Shown here piece by piece: positions 51,319-60,407 of a stretch of DNA of 64,000 bases. A program made the translations under genes and the position numbers. How positions within the stretch are numbered: the first letter of the stretch is position 1; each line of letters begins with the position of its first letter. This stretch comes from Sediminicola sp963974715 (lineage in GTDB: Bacteria; Bacteroidota; Bacteroidia; Flavobacteriales; Flavobacteriaceae). A model generated the notes under the pieces. The model was not told where the DNA came from, ran no database searches, and worked only from the letters and a program-made list of their open reading frames with translations. The stretch lies in the NCBI GenBank assembly GCA_963974715.1, contig CAXBDK010000010.1, forward strand, positions 124,001 to 188,000, given 5' to 3'.

Positions 51319-52074
51319 TTATTTGGTATTCCAGATTTCCCATGCCCTTTCGGCTTGAAGGACCAACATCTGAAGTCCGTTCTGAACACTTGCCCCTACT
51401 GCTTCCCCTTGTTTTAGAAAAGCGGTCCTTTCGGGATTGTAGATAAGATCGTACAACAAATGATCCTTGTTGAGCGATTCGTAAGGTAGTTGTGGACAAT
51501 CCGTAATATTGGGATAGGTGCCCACGGGACTGCAATTTATGATCAGGGTATGCGCTCCCAACACCTGTGCATCTAAATCCGAATAGGCCAATTGGCCGGT
51601 AGTGGGGTTCCGGGAAACATAGGTGACGGTAATTCCCAGCTCGCGAAGGACATGGGCAATTGCTTTTGAGGCCCCGCCCGTACCCAGGATAAGCGATTTT
51701 TTGTGATGTGGCCGTAATTGGGGCAGCAGTGATTCCCTAAAACCAAAGGCATCGGTATTGTGACCTACGAGACCATCTTTTGTGAAGTGTACGGTGTTTA
51801 CCGCCCCGATCGCCTTGGCCATGGGGTCAAGGACATCCAAATAAGGTAGGACGGCCTCCTTGTACGGAATGGTTATGTTCAGGCCTTGCAGGTCGGGATT
51901 GGATTTCAGGAGTTCAGGAAATGCCTCGATATTGGGGAGGTCAAAATTTTCATAGGTGTGCTCTACCAATGCCTGCGCGGCAAATTTTTCCGCAAAGTAT
52001 TTTTTTGAAAATGAGTAGGAGATGTTCCTGCCCACCAAACCAAATTTATGTTTCCTGTTCCTTGTTTCTACCAT
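51319..52074 (-). CDS. aroE: Shikimate dehydrogenase
   Basis: The 251-residue enzyme reduces 3-dehydroshikimate to shikimate in aromatic amino acid synthesis. Substrate residues are in RNISYSFSK, the catalytic lysine in NITIPYKEAV and the aspartate in NTDAFGF; the NADP-binding loop is GTGGASKAI. It overlaps the DUF368 gene stop by 29 bases. A G8 run lies 30 bases after its stop and outside the coding sequence. Confidence 0.95.
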   Translation of the reverse strand: MVETRNRKHKFGLVGRNISYSFSKKYFAEKFAAQALVEHTYENFDLPNIEAFPELLKSNPDLQGLNITIPYKEAVLPYLDVLDPMAKAIGAVNTVHFTKDGLVGHNTDAFGFRESLLPQLRPHHKKSLILGTGGASKAIAHVLRELGITVTYVSRNPTTGQLAYSDLDAQVLGAHTLIINCSPVGTYPNITDCPQLPYESLNKDHLLYDLIYNPERTAFLKQGEAVGASVQNGLQMLVLQAERAWEIWNTK

Positions 52075-53065
52075 ACCATTCCAGCGCTAAGAGTATGCCC
52101 GCTCCCACTGCCATACAGAAGAAGGCCCACCAGGTTTCCGAACTGCCAAGTTCGGGAAAATATCGTTCGTAATTGGCTATTATTTGGTTGCCGTTGGAGT
52201 CCATCAGTACATTGCCCGCTGCATCCGTTTTGTAAATGGTCGCCTTCCAAGGCCATACCACCCCCAAGGACCCCGTGATAAAGCCAATGATGACCGCAGT
52301 GGTTATATGTTTGTAATGTTTCAGCACGTAGGAAAGGATATGGGATAAGGTCACCAGTCCCGTTGCGGACCCCGCGGTAAAAACGGCCAATATCTTAAGG
52401 GTATTGAGACGGGAGGGATTGCTTGCAAAGCTGAAATCGCCTTGTAGCATTTCCGAAAAAGTATCGTACAACGCGTTTACCGAATCGACCAACAACAGCA
52501 CATAGTTGCCCAGTAGGATCAGGATAAAGGATCCTGATAGTCCCGGTAGCGTCATACCGGAGACACTGATGATGCCGCAGAAAAAGATAAACACCAGATT
52601 GTCGTTTTCCCGGGCCGGATTTAAAAAACTGATGGAAATCCCAATGATCAATCCTATGATGCCAGCAGTAATTGTTTTTTTGTTCCAATGGCCGTAATCT
52701 TTGGAGATATAATAAATGGAACCTACGATCATTCCAAAAAATGCGGCCCAGACATACAGTTCCTTTTTCTCCAAAAAATAATCCAGTATCTTGGAGATAC
52801 TGAAATAGCTCACCAACATGCCAAAGATCAACAAGGATAAAAACTGCCCGTTGGTATACCTATAGAAACTTTTGAAACGACCGTTAAAGATCAGTTTGGC
52901 TGCTTTAAGGTTCACTTTTTGCAAGGAGTAGATGAACTCTTCATAAAACCCGCCCACAAAGGCCACTATTCCGCCAGAGACCCCCGGGACCTTGTTGGCC
53001 GCACCCATACAAAGTCCCTTGATGACCAAAAAGAATTTGTCCATAAACGTTCTAGGGCTGCTCAT
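52046..53065 (-). CDS. DUF368 polytopic membrane protein, probable undecaprenyl phosphate transporter (A)
   Basis: The 339-residue protein has about nine helices and the two DUF368 signatures: MGAANKVPGVSGGIVAFV near the N terminus and PGLSGSFILILLGNYVLLL in the middle, which are inverted-repeat halves. DUF368 proteins (PopT) return undecaprenyl phosphate to the cytoplasmic face. It has a longer C-terminal loop than its neighbour (about 30 extra residues with DAAGNVLMDSNGNQ). It is 13 bases after the second DUF368 gene and overlaps aroE. Confidence 0.88.
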   Translation of the reverse strand: MSSPRTFMDKFFLVIKGLCMGAANKVPGVSGGIVAFVGGFYEEFIYSLQKVNLKAAKLIFNGRFKSFYRYTNGQFLSLLIFGMLVSYFSISKILDYFLEKKELYVWAAFFGMIVGSIYYISKDYGHWNKKTITAGIIGLIIGISISFLNPARENDNLVFIFFCGIISVSGMTLPGLSGSFILILLGNYVLLLVDSVNALYDTFSEMLQGDFSFASNPSRLNTLKILAVFTAGSATGLVTLSHILSYVLKHYKHITTAVIIGFITGSLGVVWPWKATIYKTDAAGNVLMDSNGNQIIANYERYFPELGSSETWWAFFCMAVGAGILLALEWYGRNKEQET

Positions 53066-53078
53066 TGATGGGGCGGAA

Positions 53079-53996
53079 TTATTTTTTGGAAGCTAGTTTT
53101 TCCAATGCAAAAATAAGGGAAAAACCAAGGAGGCCCAATAAGAGGGCCCATATAAATTGATTGTCCCCCTCGAACGAAAAAGGGGATACGTTGCGCTCCC
53201 TTATGGTAATGACCTTATCATCGAACACCTTTGTCTCCAAGACCTCTTTCCAGGGCCAAATTTTACTGAGGGATCCCAGGATAAAACCTGTTAGGAGCGC
53301 TAAGGTGACATTTTTGTAGTTGGTGAACATCCATTTCAGCAATCGCGCAAAACTGAGCAGTCCTACAATAGCGCCCAGGCCCACTGTGGCCACCACTGCC
53401 AGGTCCCTTTGGTGTACCGCATCCAATATGGTCTTGTACGACCCCAGCAGTACCAGAATGAACGCCCCGGAGATGCCAGGGAGTATCATAGCGCACACTG
53501 CTATGGCCCCGCACAGGAAAAGAAAGGGTAGGCTGTCGGTATTGCCGATCGGGGGCAAGGTGGTAATATAATAGGCCCCAATGGCCCCAAGGAGCAGGAA
53601 CAAAATGGCGGCCAGGTTCCATTTCCGAATTTCCTTCCCCACAAAAAAGATACTGGCGGCCACAAGTCCGAAAAAGAAGGACCAGAGAAGTACGGGCCGG
53701 TTTTCCAATAACCAACTGACCAACGAGGCCAGTGTAAAGAGGCTTATGAAAATGCCCAAAAACAGCGCGAGCAGGAAATTTCCGTTCAGGCGCTTCCAAA
53801 ATTCCTTAAACCCATGCTGGCGCAAGGTTTTGAAAAGGCCTAGGTCAAAATTGTTTATGGATGTGATCAATTCTTCGTAGATTCCGGAAATAAAGGCGAT
53901 GGTGCCCCCGGAGACGCCCGGGACCACATCGGCGGCCCCCATGGCCATGCCCTTAAGGGTAATGACTAAATACTGTAATAAATTACGACGTTCCAT
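53079..53996 (-). CDS. DUF368 polytopic membrane protein, probable undecaprenyl phosphate transporter (B)
   Basis: The 305-residue paralogue shows MGAADVVPGVSGGTIAFI and PGISGAFILVLLGSYKTIL. It is related to the neighbour throughout but far from identical, so the duplication is old. Two adjacent copies suggest different regulation or substrates, for example different carriers or orientations. It follows the TPR gene by 119 bases on the same strand. Confidence 0.88.
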   Translation of the reverse strand: MERRNLLQYLVITLKGMAMGAADVVPGVSGGTIAFISGIYEELITSINNFDLGLFKTLRQHGFKEFWKRLNGNFLLALFLGIFISLFTLASLVSWLLENRPVLLWSFFFGLVAASIFFVGKEIRKWNLAAILFLLLGAIGAYYITTLPPIGNTDSLPFLFLCGAIAVCAMILPGISGAFILVLLGSYKTILDAVHQRDLAVVATVGLGAIVGLLSFARLLKWMFTNYKNVTLALLTGFILGSLSKIWPWKEVLETKVFDDKVITIRERNVSPFSFEGDNQFIWALLLGLLGFSLIFALEKLASKK

Positions 53997-54115
53997 AGCT
54001 TACAAAAACAGCAAAAATAGCCTTTTTATCCCATTAAATTGGACTAATTTCCAGATGCTATTAGGCCATGTGGTTTAGGGTTTCTTCTATTTATGGGATT
54101 GCCCCTCTAGATGTT

Positions 54116-55513
54116 TTAGGAAGCCCTTTTTATTTCGGAAATTATATCCTGTATCCAGTCCAGTTGAAGAAATTGTGGAAATGCACTTTCAAAATGCCCC
54201 AATTTGCCAGTATTCTGTTTAAGGGCCTTGGTGAAGGATTTTTTAGCCTTTACGGTATCCCCCAGCAGCAGGTATACCCCTGTCATCCTGAAATGGAGCT
54301 TGGCCTCTTTGGGATAGAAATCCAGCCCCTGTTCCAAAATCTGGAAAGCCGATTCGGCATCGCCGCCCACCAGTACTACCTGCGACCAGGAAATCCAGGT
54401 ATCAAGTTCGTAGTTCCCGAAATCGACGGCCTGTTTAAAGGCAAAATCCGCTTCGTCGTACTTTTCCAGGGCCATGTTTATTTTGGCACACTTTTTCCAG
54501 TACATCGAATTTTCTTCGTCGATATGGATGGCCTTATTGATATAATAGAGCGCTTTTTTGTATTGCTTTTTGCGGTAGTAAAAATCGGTTATGGCGATCC
54601 ATCCTTTGTCCAAAAGAGGGTCTTCGTGCACGGTATGGTAATAAAAATGCTTTGCCAGATCGTCATTCTTCAACTTTTCATGGCATTTTCCGATGCGTAG
54701 GTAAGCGTGGGACGTGGGATCCTCGATGCTGATGGTGGTCTCATAGTTTTCTATCGCCTCGTTATACCTTCCCAATTTCTCCAGCACTTTGCCCTTTTCG
54801 AAATACGCTCCAATAAAGGTATCGTCCGAAATGATCGCAAAATCATAGGCGGCCAATGCCTCGGCGAACATCTTCTTATAATAGTACTGTTTTCCCAATT
54901 GGTGCCAGGCCACCTCACAGTAAGGGTTTCTTTCCAGATAATCGTTCAGGTATCCAATGGCCCCATCGAAATCCTCTAGAAATTCAAAACAGTAGATTAC
55001 GTTGTACAGGGAGGAGTAGTCCTCTTCGTCATAGGAAACGCACATCATAAAGTTTTCCTTGGCCAGTTGGAAATTGTCCATAAAGAGGTATTCCATGCCC
55101 AACAGGGAGTGTATGTCAAAACTGTCGTCCGAAAGTTCCAAGGCCTTGTGCAGCAGTATTACGGCCGCTTCGTGGTTGTCCTTTTTGGAATGGATATTGG
55201 CCCTTTGGATATAAATTTCCTCGTTGCTGGCGTCCAATTGCTGTAATTCGTCCAACATTTTTTCGGCCACCTCCAAGTGGTTTTCAAAGACTTTGACCTC
55301 CACGTCCAATAGTTTTATCTCAATGGAATCGGGATGTTGTTGCAGGCCTATTTTTATGGCCTTTTTTCCTAGGGATACTTTGCCATTGTTCAAGTAGTGG
55401 TGAATGATATCCTCAAAATCCTCCGCATCGAAAAAATAGACATCGTCCGTTTTTAGCATGGATTCGAATTTGGCTATTGGTTGGCTTGGTCTTTCGTTAG
55501 AATCTAACGCCAT
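54116..55513 (-). CDS. Tetratricopeptide repeat protein
   Basis: The 465-residue protein is built of about 11 TPR units (e.g. EKLGRYNEAIENYETTISIEDP, with the A..Y..AI...P pattern). It has no signal peptide or membrane helix. It may act as a scaffold in the cytoplasm. The gene lies in the long minus-strand cluster between the aminotransferase gene and the DUF368 pair. Partner unknown. Confidence 0.88.
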   Translation of the reverse strand: MALDSNERPSQPIAKFESMLKTDDVYFFDAEDFEDIIHHYLNNGKVSLGKKAIKIGLQQHPDSIEIKLLDVEVKVFENHLEVAEKMLDELQQLDASNEEIYIQRANIHSKKDNHEAAVILLHKALELSDDSFDIHSLLGMEYLFMDNFQLAKENFMMCVSYDEEDYSSLYNVIYCFEFLEDFDGAIGYLNDYLERNPYCEVAWHQLGKQYYYKKMFAEALAAYDFAIISDDTFIGAYFEKGKVLEKLGRYNEAIENYETTISIEDPTSHAYLRIGKCHEKLKNDDLAKHFYYHTVHEDPLLDKGWIAITDFYYRKKQYKKALYYINKAIHIDEENSMYWKKCAKINMALEKYDEADFAFKQAVDFGNYELDTWISWSQVVLVGGDAESAFQILEQGLDFYPKEAKLHFRMTGVYLLLGDTVKAKKSFTKALKQNTGKLGHFESAFPQFLQLDWIQDIISEIKRAS

Positions 55514-55598
55514 AGGATCGTTTTAGTTAAACTATCTTTCTAAAATTACTGTATTGATCTTCGGGTTTGTGGATTTTTTGGGGGAGGTTATCAACAAA

Positions 55599-56798
55599 TT
55601 AGTTAACAACGGCCCCTTCGTAAAGATCCAGTACGTCCAAGATCATTTGGCAGCCCTTTTCAATTTCCTGTTTCGAAATGGTCAACGGGGGCGATATCCT
55701 CACTGCCCTGGGTTCAAAGAGCAACCAGAACAGGATCAGTCCCATTTCGGCACATTTTAGTACCACATGGTCCGTGATTTCCTTATCTTCCAGCATGATC
55801 GCCAACATAAGCCCCTTTCCGTTGATGCTTTTTATATGCTTGTGAACGAGCAGTTCCCTAATCAGCGTTTCCTTTTCAAGGGCCTGTTCCATCAAGGGGC
55901 CTTCGGTGATTTCGCGAAGCGTCGCCAAACTGGCGGCCGCTATGACCGGATTTCCCCCAAAAGTGGTGATATGTCCCAATTTGGGCCGATGTTGGAGGCC
56001 TCTCATCATTTCTTGGGAAGCGATAAATGCCCCCACGGGCATGCCCGATGCCATTCCCTTTCCGATTACCAATATATCGGGGGTACAGTTATAATGCTCA
56101 AAGGAAAACAGTTTTCCCGTTCGTCCGAATCCCGGTTGGATCTCATCGAGAATGAGGAGGGCACCGACGTGGCTACAGCGTTGCCGTACTTTTTCCAGAT
56201 AGCCGTCCCTAGGTTCTATAAATCCGGCACTTCCCTGTATGGTCTCCAAGATGACGGCGGCGGTGCGTTCTGTTATCCTTTCAAGATCTTCCGCCAAATT
56301 GAACCGAATAAAGGCCACGTCGGGGATCAAGGGCCTATAGGCACTTTTTCTGGGTTCGTGTCCCATGACGCTCATACTGCCCATGGTATTCCCGTGATAG
56401 GCTTGGTTTGCGGCTATGATCTGCGACCTACCGGTAACCCTACGTGCCAGCTTTAGCGCCCCCTCAATGGCCTCGGTTCCCGAGTTCACCAGATAAGTGG
56501 TCTCCAAGGGAGCGGGCAGGAGGGAGGCCAACAGTTTGGCATACTCCACGGCCGGTCTTTGGACATATTCGCCGTACACCATAACGTGCATATACTTGGC
56601 CGCTTGTTCCTGTACCGCTTCCACGACCCTTGGATGGCAATGTCCGAGGCTGCAGGCAGAGACCCCGGCCACAAAATCCAAATGGGCATTGCCCTGGGTG
56701 TCGTAAACATAACTGCCCGAAGCATGGGAAACCTCCAATGCCAATGGGTACGGACTGGTTTGCGCCTGATATCTGTAAAAGTCGTCCTTTATCACCAT
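55599..56798 (-). CDS. Class III PLP-dependent aminotransferase (ornithine/acetylornithine type)
   Basis: The 399-residue enzyme shows VNSGTEAIEGALKLAR, the LILDEIQPGFGRTGK segment and the PLP lysine in VIGKGMASGMPVG. Candidates are acetylornithine, ornithine or 4-aminobutyrate aminotransferase; context does not decide, as no arginine or proline genes are near. The start overlaps the OstA-like stop by 7 bases. Confidence 0.85.
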   Translation of the reverse strand: MVIKDDFYRYQAQTSPYPLALEVSHASGSYVYDTQGNAHLDFVAGVSACSLGHCHPRVVEAVQEQAAKYMHVMVYGEYVQRPAVEYAKLLASLLPAPLETTYLVNSGTEAIEGALKLARRVTGRSQIIAANQAYHGNTMGSMSVMGHEPRKSAYRPLIPDVAFIRFNLAEDLERITERTAAVILETIQGSAGFIEPRDGYLEKVRQRCSHVGALLILDEIQPGFGRTGKLFSFEHYNCTPDILVIGKGMASGMPVGAFIASQEMMRGLQHRPKLGHITTFGGNPVIAAASLATLREITEGPLMEQALEKETLIRELLVHKHIKSINGKGLMLAIMLEDKEITDHVVLKCAEMGLILFWLLFEPRAVRISPPLTISKQEIEKGCQMILDVLDLYEGAVVN

Positions 56799-58507
56799 GT
56801 TCCTCCCGCCTTTTCCGTTTCCCTTTTATCTGAACGGTCAGTGCCCGACGCAGTGGTCGCTTTGGTTCCCTGACCGTTCACAGGATCTCCTTGGTTCCGC
56901 TGCCGTTCCTGTTCTTCGGCATCGATGTCTATAGGATTGTCGATTCCCCGTATGCGCACCAGTTCCAGATTGTTGTCGTCCTCATCAAAAATATCGTCCT
57001 TGGTAAGGATGCGTTCCGGTCCCCTCCAAATAAACCCCTTTAATTTACGGCTGTTTTCCGGAAGTTCTACCTCGGGGAAGACATCCCCGTCGGGATTCGT
57101 GATAAAGGTGATGTCCTCTATCTCATTTTTTTGCATCACTATATTGATGGCACTGCAGATGGTCTTGTCGATACCGATCAGTTCCTGGTCATCATTGTAT
57201 AGATAGTAGATGACCTCGGTATTTTTCACCAGATCGATGATCTTTAGTTCGTTGTCCACGAATTTTCCGAAAAGGTCCTTGCCCTTGGCCTGGTTGTACC
57301 CTTCCTTGCCAATGGTATCAAGGGCAATGATAAAGGCGTTGTTCAGCACTTTTAGGGAATCCAGTTTTTCCGTCTTTAGATCTGACAACAAATGGATACT
57401 GTCGCCCGTCATTTGGTTCTCCCCGTTCCAGATAACGGGAGCGGTGATCAATTGGGTAATGCCCGTTTTTTGGTCGAAATGGATGGAGTCGCACTTTCCG
57501 CTGAGGTCGGTCTTATAAAATTTGGCGTTCCTGAAGGCCCTTATGATCCGTTCTTCCGGCTTTCCGGTAATCATCAGGGTATCGCCGTGCATATAAAGGG
57601 AATCGTTCTGTACCTCATTAATGGAGACCGCTCTTCGAGTGGCAAAAACGGAATCCTTTGCCTTGAAAACTTCGGCGTAATGGGCCCTTATGATCCCTTT
57701 GTTAACGGTATCCGTTATCTGTATGTTATTGGTAGCGGATGCAAATTCCCTGGCCTTGTCAAAAAAGACGCTGTCCCCTACAATGATCCTATTGTTATAA
57801 TCGATCCGGGTATTTTTGATCCCGTACCCGCTTTCGATCTTGGTATCGTAAAATCCGCGTTCACAGTATAGTTTATAGGCTTCCCCGGTAATGGTGGATG
57901 GCCCGTACATATAGGCATTTTTGGAAGTGGTATAATAATCGAGCTGTTCCGAGTCGATGATGTATTCCGGGTTGTCTATATGTACACTGTCCAAAAACTG
58001 GTATTTTTTGGTCACCATAAAATACCGGCCCACTTCACTGGTAAGGGTATTGGCCGAATCGACCACGGTGCCATAATCTTGGTAATAGGCCTCCTGTTTC
58101 TCCCTGTCGAATCGAAGGGTATCGGTCTTGAGGGTCATGTCGGAATTGGTGAGCACTACATTTTCATAGGCTTTGGCCAGCTTCAGGTTCCCGTCATAGT
58201 CCACTTTTCCACTGGTCATGGTCACCGAATCGCCTTGTTGTAATCGTACATTGTTCAGGGCCTTTAACCTGTTTTCCTTTTGGTAAAAAATGGCTACATC
58301 GCAAAAGAGCAGCGCACCCTGATGTTCAAACTGGACCTGCTGTTCCTCGTCCTTGCTAAAGATGGAAGCACCTGGGTACCTTGCTTCGTCCTTGGTAAAG
58401 TTGGCGCCGTACACAATATTGATCTGTCTCTTTTCCGGGGGCTGTTCCTGGGAGCGCCCTACCAATAAGAACAACAATAGGCCTATAGTAAAAAAACGGT
58501 GGTACAA
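56792..58507 (-). CDS. OstA-like (LptA/LptD-N domain) exported protein
   Basis: The 571-residue protein has a signal peptide (TTG start, YHRFFTIGLLLFLLVGRSQ) and a repeated beta-jellyroll-like OstA region (e.g. NNVRLQQGDSVTMTSGKVDY and ALNNAFI). LptA-type domains bridge LPS across the periplasm; a paired LptB is encoded at 28004-28744. A C-terminal low-complexity tail (QERQRNQGDPVNGQGTKAT) is unlike LptA. The gene overlaps the aminotransferase start. Confidence 0.82.
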   Translation of the reverse strand: MYHRFFTIGLLLFLLVGRSQEQPPEKRQINIVYGANFTKDEARYPGASIFSKDEEQQVQFEHQGALLFCDVAIFYQKENRLKALNNVRLQQGDSVTMTSGKVDYDGNLKLAKAYENVVLTNSDMTLKTDTLRFDREKQEAYYQDYGTVVDSANTLTSEVGRYFMVTKKYQFLDSVHIDNPEYIIDSEQLDYYTTSKNAYMYGPSTITGEAYKLYCERGFYDTKIESGYGIKNTRIDYNNRIIVGDSVFFDKAREFASATNNIQITDTVNKGIIRAHYAEVFKAKDSVFATRRAVSINEVQNDSLYMHGDTLMITGKPEERIIRAFRNAKFYKTDLSGKCDSIHFDQKTGITQLITAPVIWNGENQMTGDSIHLLSDLKTEKLDSLKVLNNAFIIALDTIGKEGYNQAKGKDLFGKFVDNELKIIDLVKNTEVIYYLYNDDQELIGIDKTICSAINIVMQKNEIEDITFITNPDGDVFPEVELPENSRKLKGFIWRGPERILTKDDIFDEDDNNLELVRIRGIDNPIDIDAEEQERQRNQGDPVNGQGTKATTASGTDRSDKRETEKAGGTW

Positions 58508-58590
58508 TACGCTGAATTTTCGCCAAAAATAGGGATTTTTTGGTGTCCTAGGCCAAAAGTTGGCATAGATTTAGTAAATGCCACCATCAA

Positions 58591-58614
58591 AAAAAAGCCA
58601 CAAAAATGTGGCTT
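58591..58614 (-). terminator. Intrinsic terminator after purA
   Basis: Minus-strand AAGCCACA and TGTGGCTT with an A/T-rich loop and eight T, directly behind the purA stop. It separates purA from the OstA-like gene. Confidence 0.88.
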
Positions 58615-58619
58615 CCTTT

Positions 58620-59891
58620 TTATCTGTGAATGGTCTGTGTCCTGTCCGGTCCCACCGATACGATCGTAATGGGCACTTCCAGCTCCTTTTCCAGAAAATG
58701 GATGTAGGCGTTCAGGTTCCCCGGTAGTTCGGAGGCTTTTGACATTTGGGTCAGGTCCTTGGCCCAACCATCGATTTCCGTATATATGGGGGTCACGTTC
58801 TCCGCTTCTATATTGTAGGGCAAATGGGTGATCTTTTGTCCCTTGTAATGGTATGCGGTACATACCTTTAATTTTTTAAAACCGCTCAGCACATCGGCCT
58901 TCATCATGATCAGTTCCGTAACCCCGTTTATTTCCACTGCGTACCTTAGGGCCACTAGGTCTAACCACCCACATCTTCTCGGTCTTCCGGTAACGGCGCC
59001 AAACTCATTGCCCACGCGGCCCATGGTGGCACCATCTTCATCGAACAGTTCGGTTGGGAAGGGTCCGCTTCCCACACGGGTGGTGTAGGCCTTGAAAATA
59101 CCGAACACTTTCCCGATCCTATTGGGGGCCACTCCCAGACCGGTACAGGCGCCCGCTGCCGTGGTATTGGAGGAGGTAACGAACGGGTAGGTGCCAAAGT
59201 CGATGTCCAACAGCGACCCCTGGGCCCCTTCGGCAAGAATGGTCTTTTTGTTTTTTAGGGCATCGTTCAAAAATTCCTCACTGTCTATAAAGGTCAGTTC
59301 CTTAAGGGTCTCCACGGCATCAAAAAACTCCCTTTCCAGTTCGGCCAGGTCATATTGTATGTTTACATTGTAAAAACTGATCATGGCCTCGTGTTTGTCG
59401 GCCAAGGCCCTGTAGCGCTCCTTGAAATCATCCAGTTCCATATCGCCCACGCGCAGACCGTTCCTGCCGGTCTTGTCCATATATGTGGGGCCTATTCCCT
59501 TTAAGGTAGAGCCTATCTTTGCCTTCCCCTTGGAAGTTTCGGAGGCTGCGTCCAACAATCGGTGGGTTGGCAATATCAAATGTGCCTTTCTAGAGATGAT
59601 GAGGTTCTTGCGATAATCTATCTTAAATTGGTTCAGGCCTTCCAGCTCCTTTACAAATACCACGGGGTCTATGACCACTCCATTGCCGATCACGTTGGTG
59701 GAACCTTTGTGAAAGATACCTGATGGGATGGTCCGAAGCACATGTTTAATTCCATCGAACTCCAGGGTATGCCCGGCATTCGGTCCTCCCTGAAAACGTG
59801 CGATAATATCATATCCCTTTGTGAGTACGTCAACGATCTTACCTTTGCCCTCGTCTCCCCACTGTAGTCCTAGTAGTAAATCTACTGCCAT
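58620..59891 (-). CDS. purA: Adenylosuccinate synthase
   Basis: The 423-residue enzyme joins IMP and aspartate using GTP in AMP synthesis. It shows GLQWGDEGKGK at the N terminus (GTP/IMP site), GGPNAGHT, KGIGPTY and the RRCGWLDL segment. Length is standard. It lies 19 bases after the Fur-type gene, so they share a transcript. Confidence 0.96.
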   Translation of the reverse strand: MAVDLLLGLQWGDEGKGKIVDVLTKGYDIIARFQGGPNAGHTLEFDGIKHVLRTIPSGIFHKGSTNVIGNGVVIDPVVFVKELEGLNQFKIDYRKNLIISRKAHLILPTHRLLDAASETSKGKAKIGSTLKGIGPTYMDKTGRNGLRVGDMELDDFKERYRALADKHEAMISFYNVNIQYDLAELEREFFDAVETLKELTFIDSEEFLNDALKNKKTILAEGAQGSLLDIDFGTYPFVTSSNTTAAGACTGLGVAPNRIGKVFGIFKAYTTRVGSGPFPTELFDEDGATMGRVGNEFGAVTGRPRRCGWLDLVALRYAVEINGVTELIMMKADVLSGFKKLKVCTAYHYKGQKITHLPYNIEAENVTPIYTEIDGWAKDLTQMSKASELPGNLNAYIHFLEKELEVPITIVSVGPDRTQTIHR

Positions 59892-59910
59892 TATTATATG
59901 TTAAATTGGA

Positions 59911-60366
59911 TTAATTGTTTGAAATTTCTTCCTTGTTCTTGGTGCCATAGAAATAAAGGGAATGGGTGTTGATCTTTATATTGAAGATTTCCTCTATGGT
60001 CTTTTTGATGGACTGTATGCGGGGATCGCAGAATTCTATCACCTCGCCGGTATCGGTAAGGATCACATGGTCGTGCTGCCTATCAAAATACGACTTTTCA
60101 TATTGGGCCTGATTTTTTCCAAATTGGTGTTTCCGCACCAGTTTGCAGTCCAATAGGAGCTCGATGGTATTGTAAAGGGTGGCCCTGCTTACCCTATAAT
60201 TTTTGTTTTTCATGTTGATATAGAGCGATTCTATATCAAAATGTTCCTCACTGTCATAGATTTCCTGCAGTATGGCATACCGCTCCGGTGTTTTTCTATG
60301 TCCGTTCCCCTCCAAAAAGGTGGTAAAAACGTTTTTTACGATTTCCTGGTTCTTATTGCTGCCCAT
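59911..60366 (-). CDS. Fur family transcriptional regulator lacking the CxxC structural zinc motif
   Basis: The 151-residue protein has the winged-helix domain (TPERYAILQEI and RVSRATLYNTIELL) and the metal-sensing site HDHVIL (His98-His100). Where Fur has CxxCG it has LTDTG (103-107), and only Cys113 remains in EFCDP. The regulatory metal could be iron, zinc or manganese, or peroxide as in PerR. It has a -7 box and precedes purA. Confidence 0.9.
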   Translation of the reverse strand: MGSNKNQEIVKNVFTTFLEGNGHRKTPERYAILQEIYDSEEHFDIESLYINMKNKNYRVSRATLYNTIELLLDCKLVRKHQFGKNQAQYEKSYFDRQHDHVILTDTGEVIEFCDPRIQSIKKTIEEIFNIKINTHSLYFYGTKNKEEISNN

Positions 60367-60389
60367 GACTTATTTGCTGCATTCAACTA

Positions 60390-60397
60390 CAAATGTA
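60390..60397 (-). promoter_or_regulatory. Candidate -7 box for the Fur-type gene
   Basis: Minus-strand TACATTTG lies in the 41-base gap before the gene, so Fur and purA may be transcribed apart from relA/spoT. Confidence 0.35.
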
Positions 60398-60407
60398 CAG
60401 TTAAAAT

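Noticed and set aside
55767..56456. 229-residue plus-strand frame opposite the aminotransferase gene
   Set aside because: Shadow ORF; the minus strand has complete PLP motifs.
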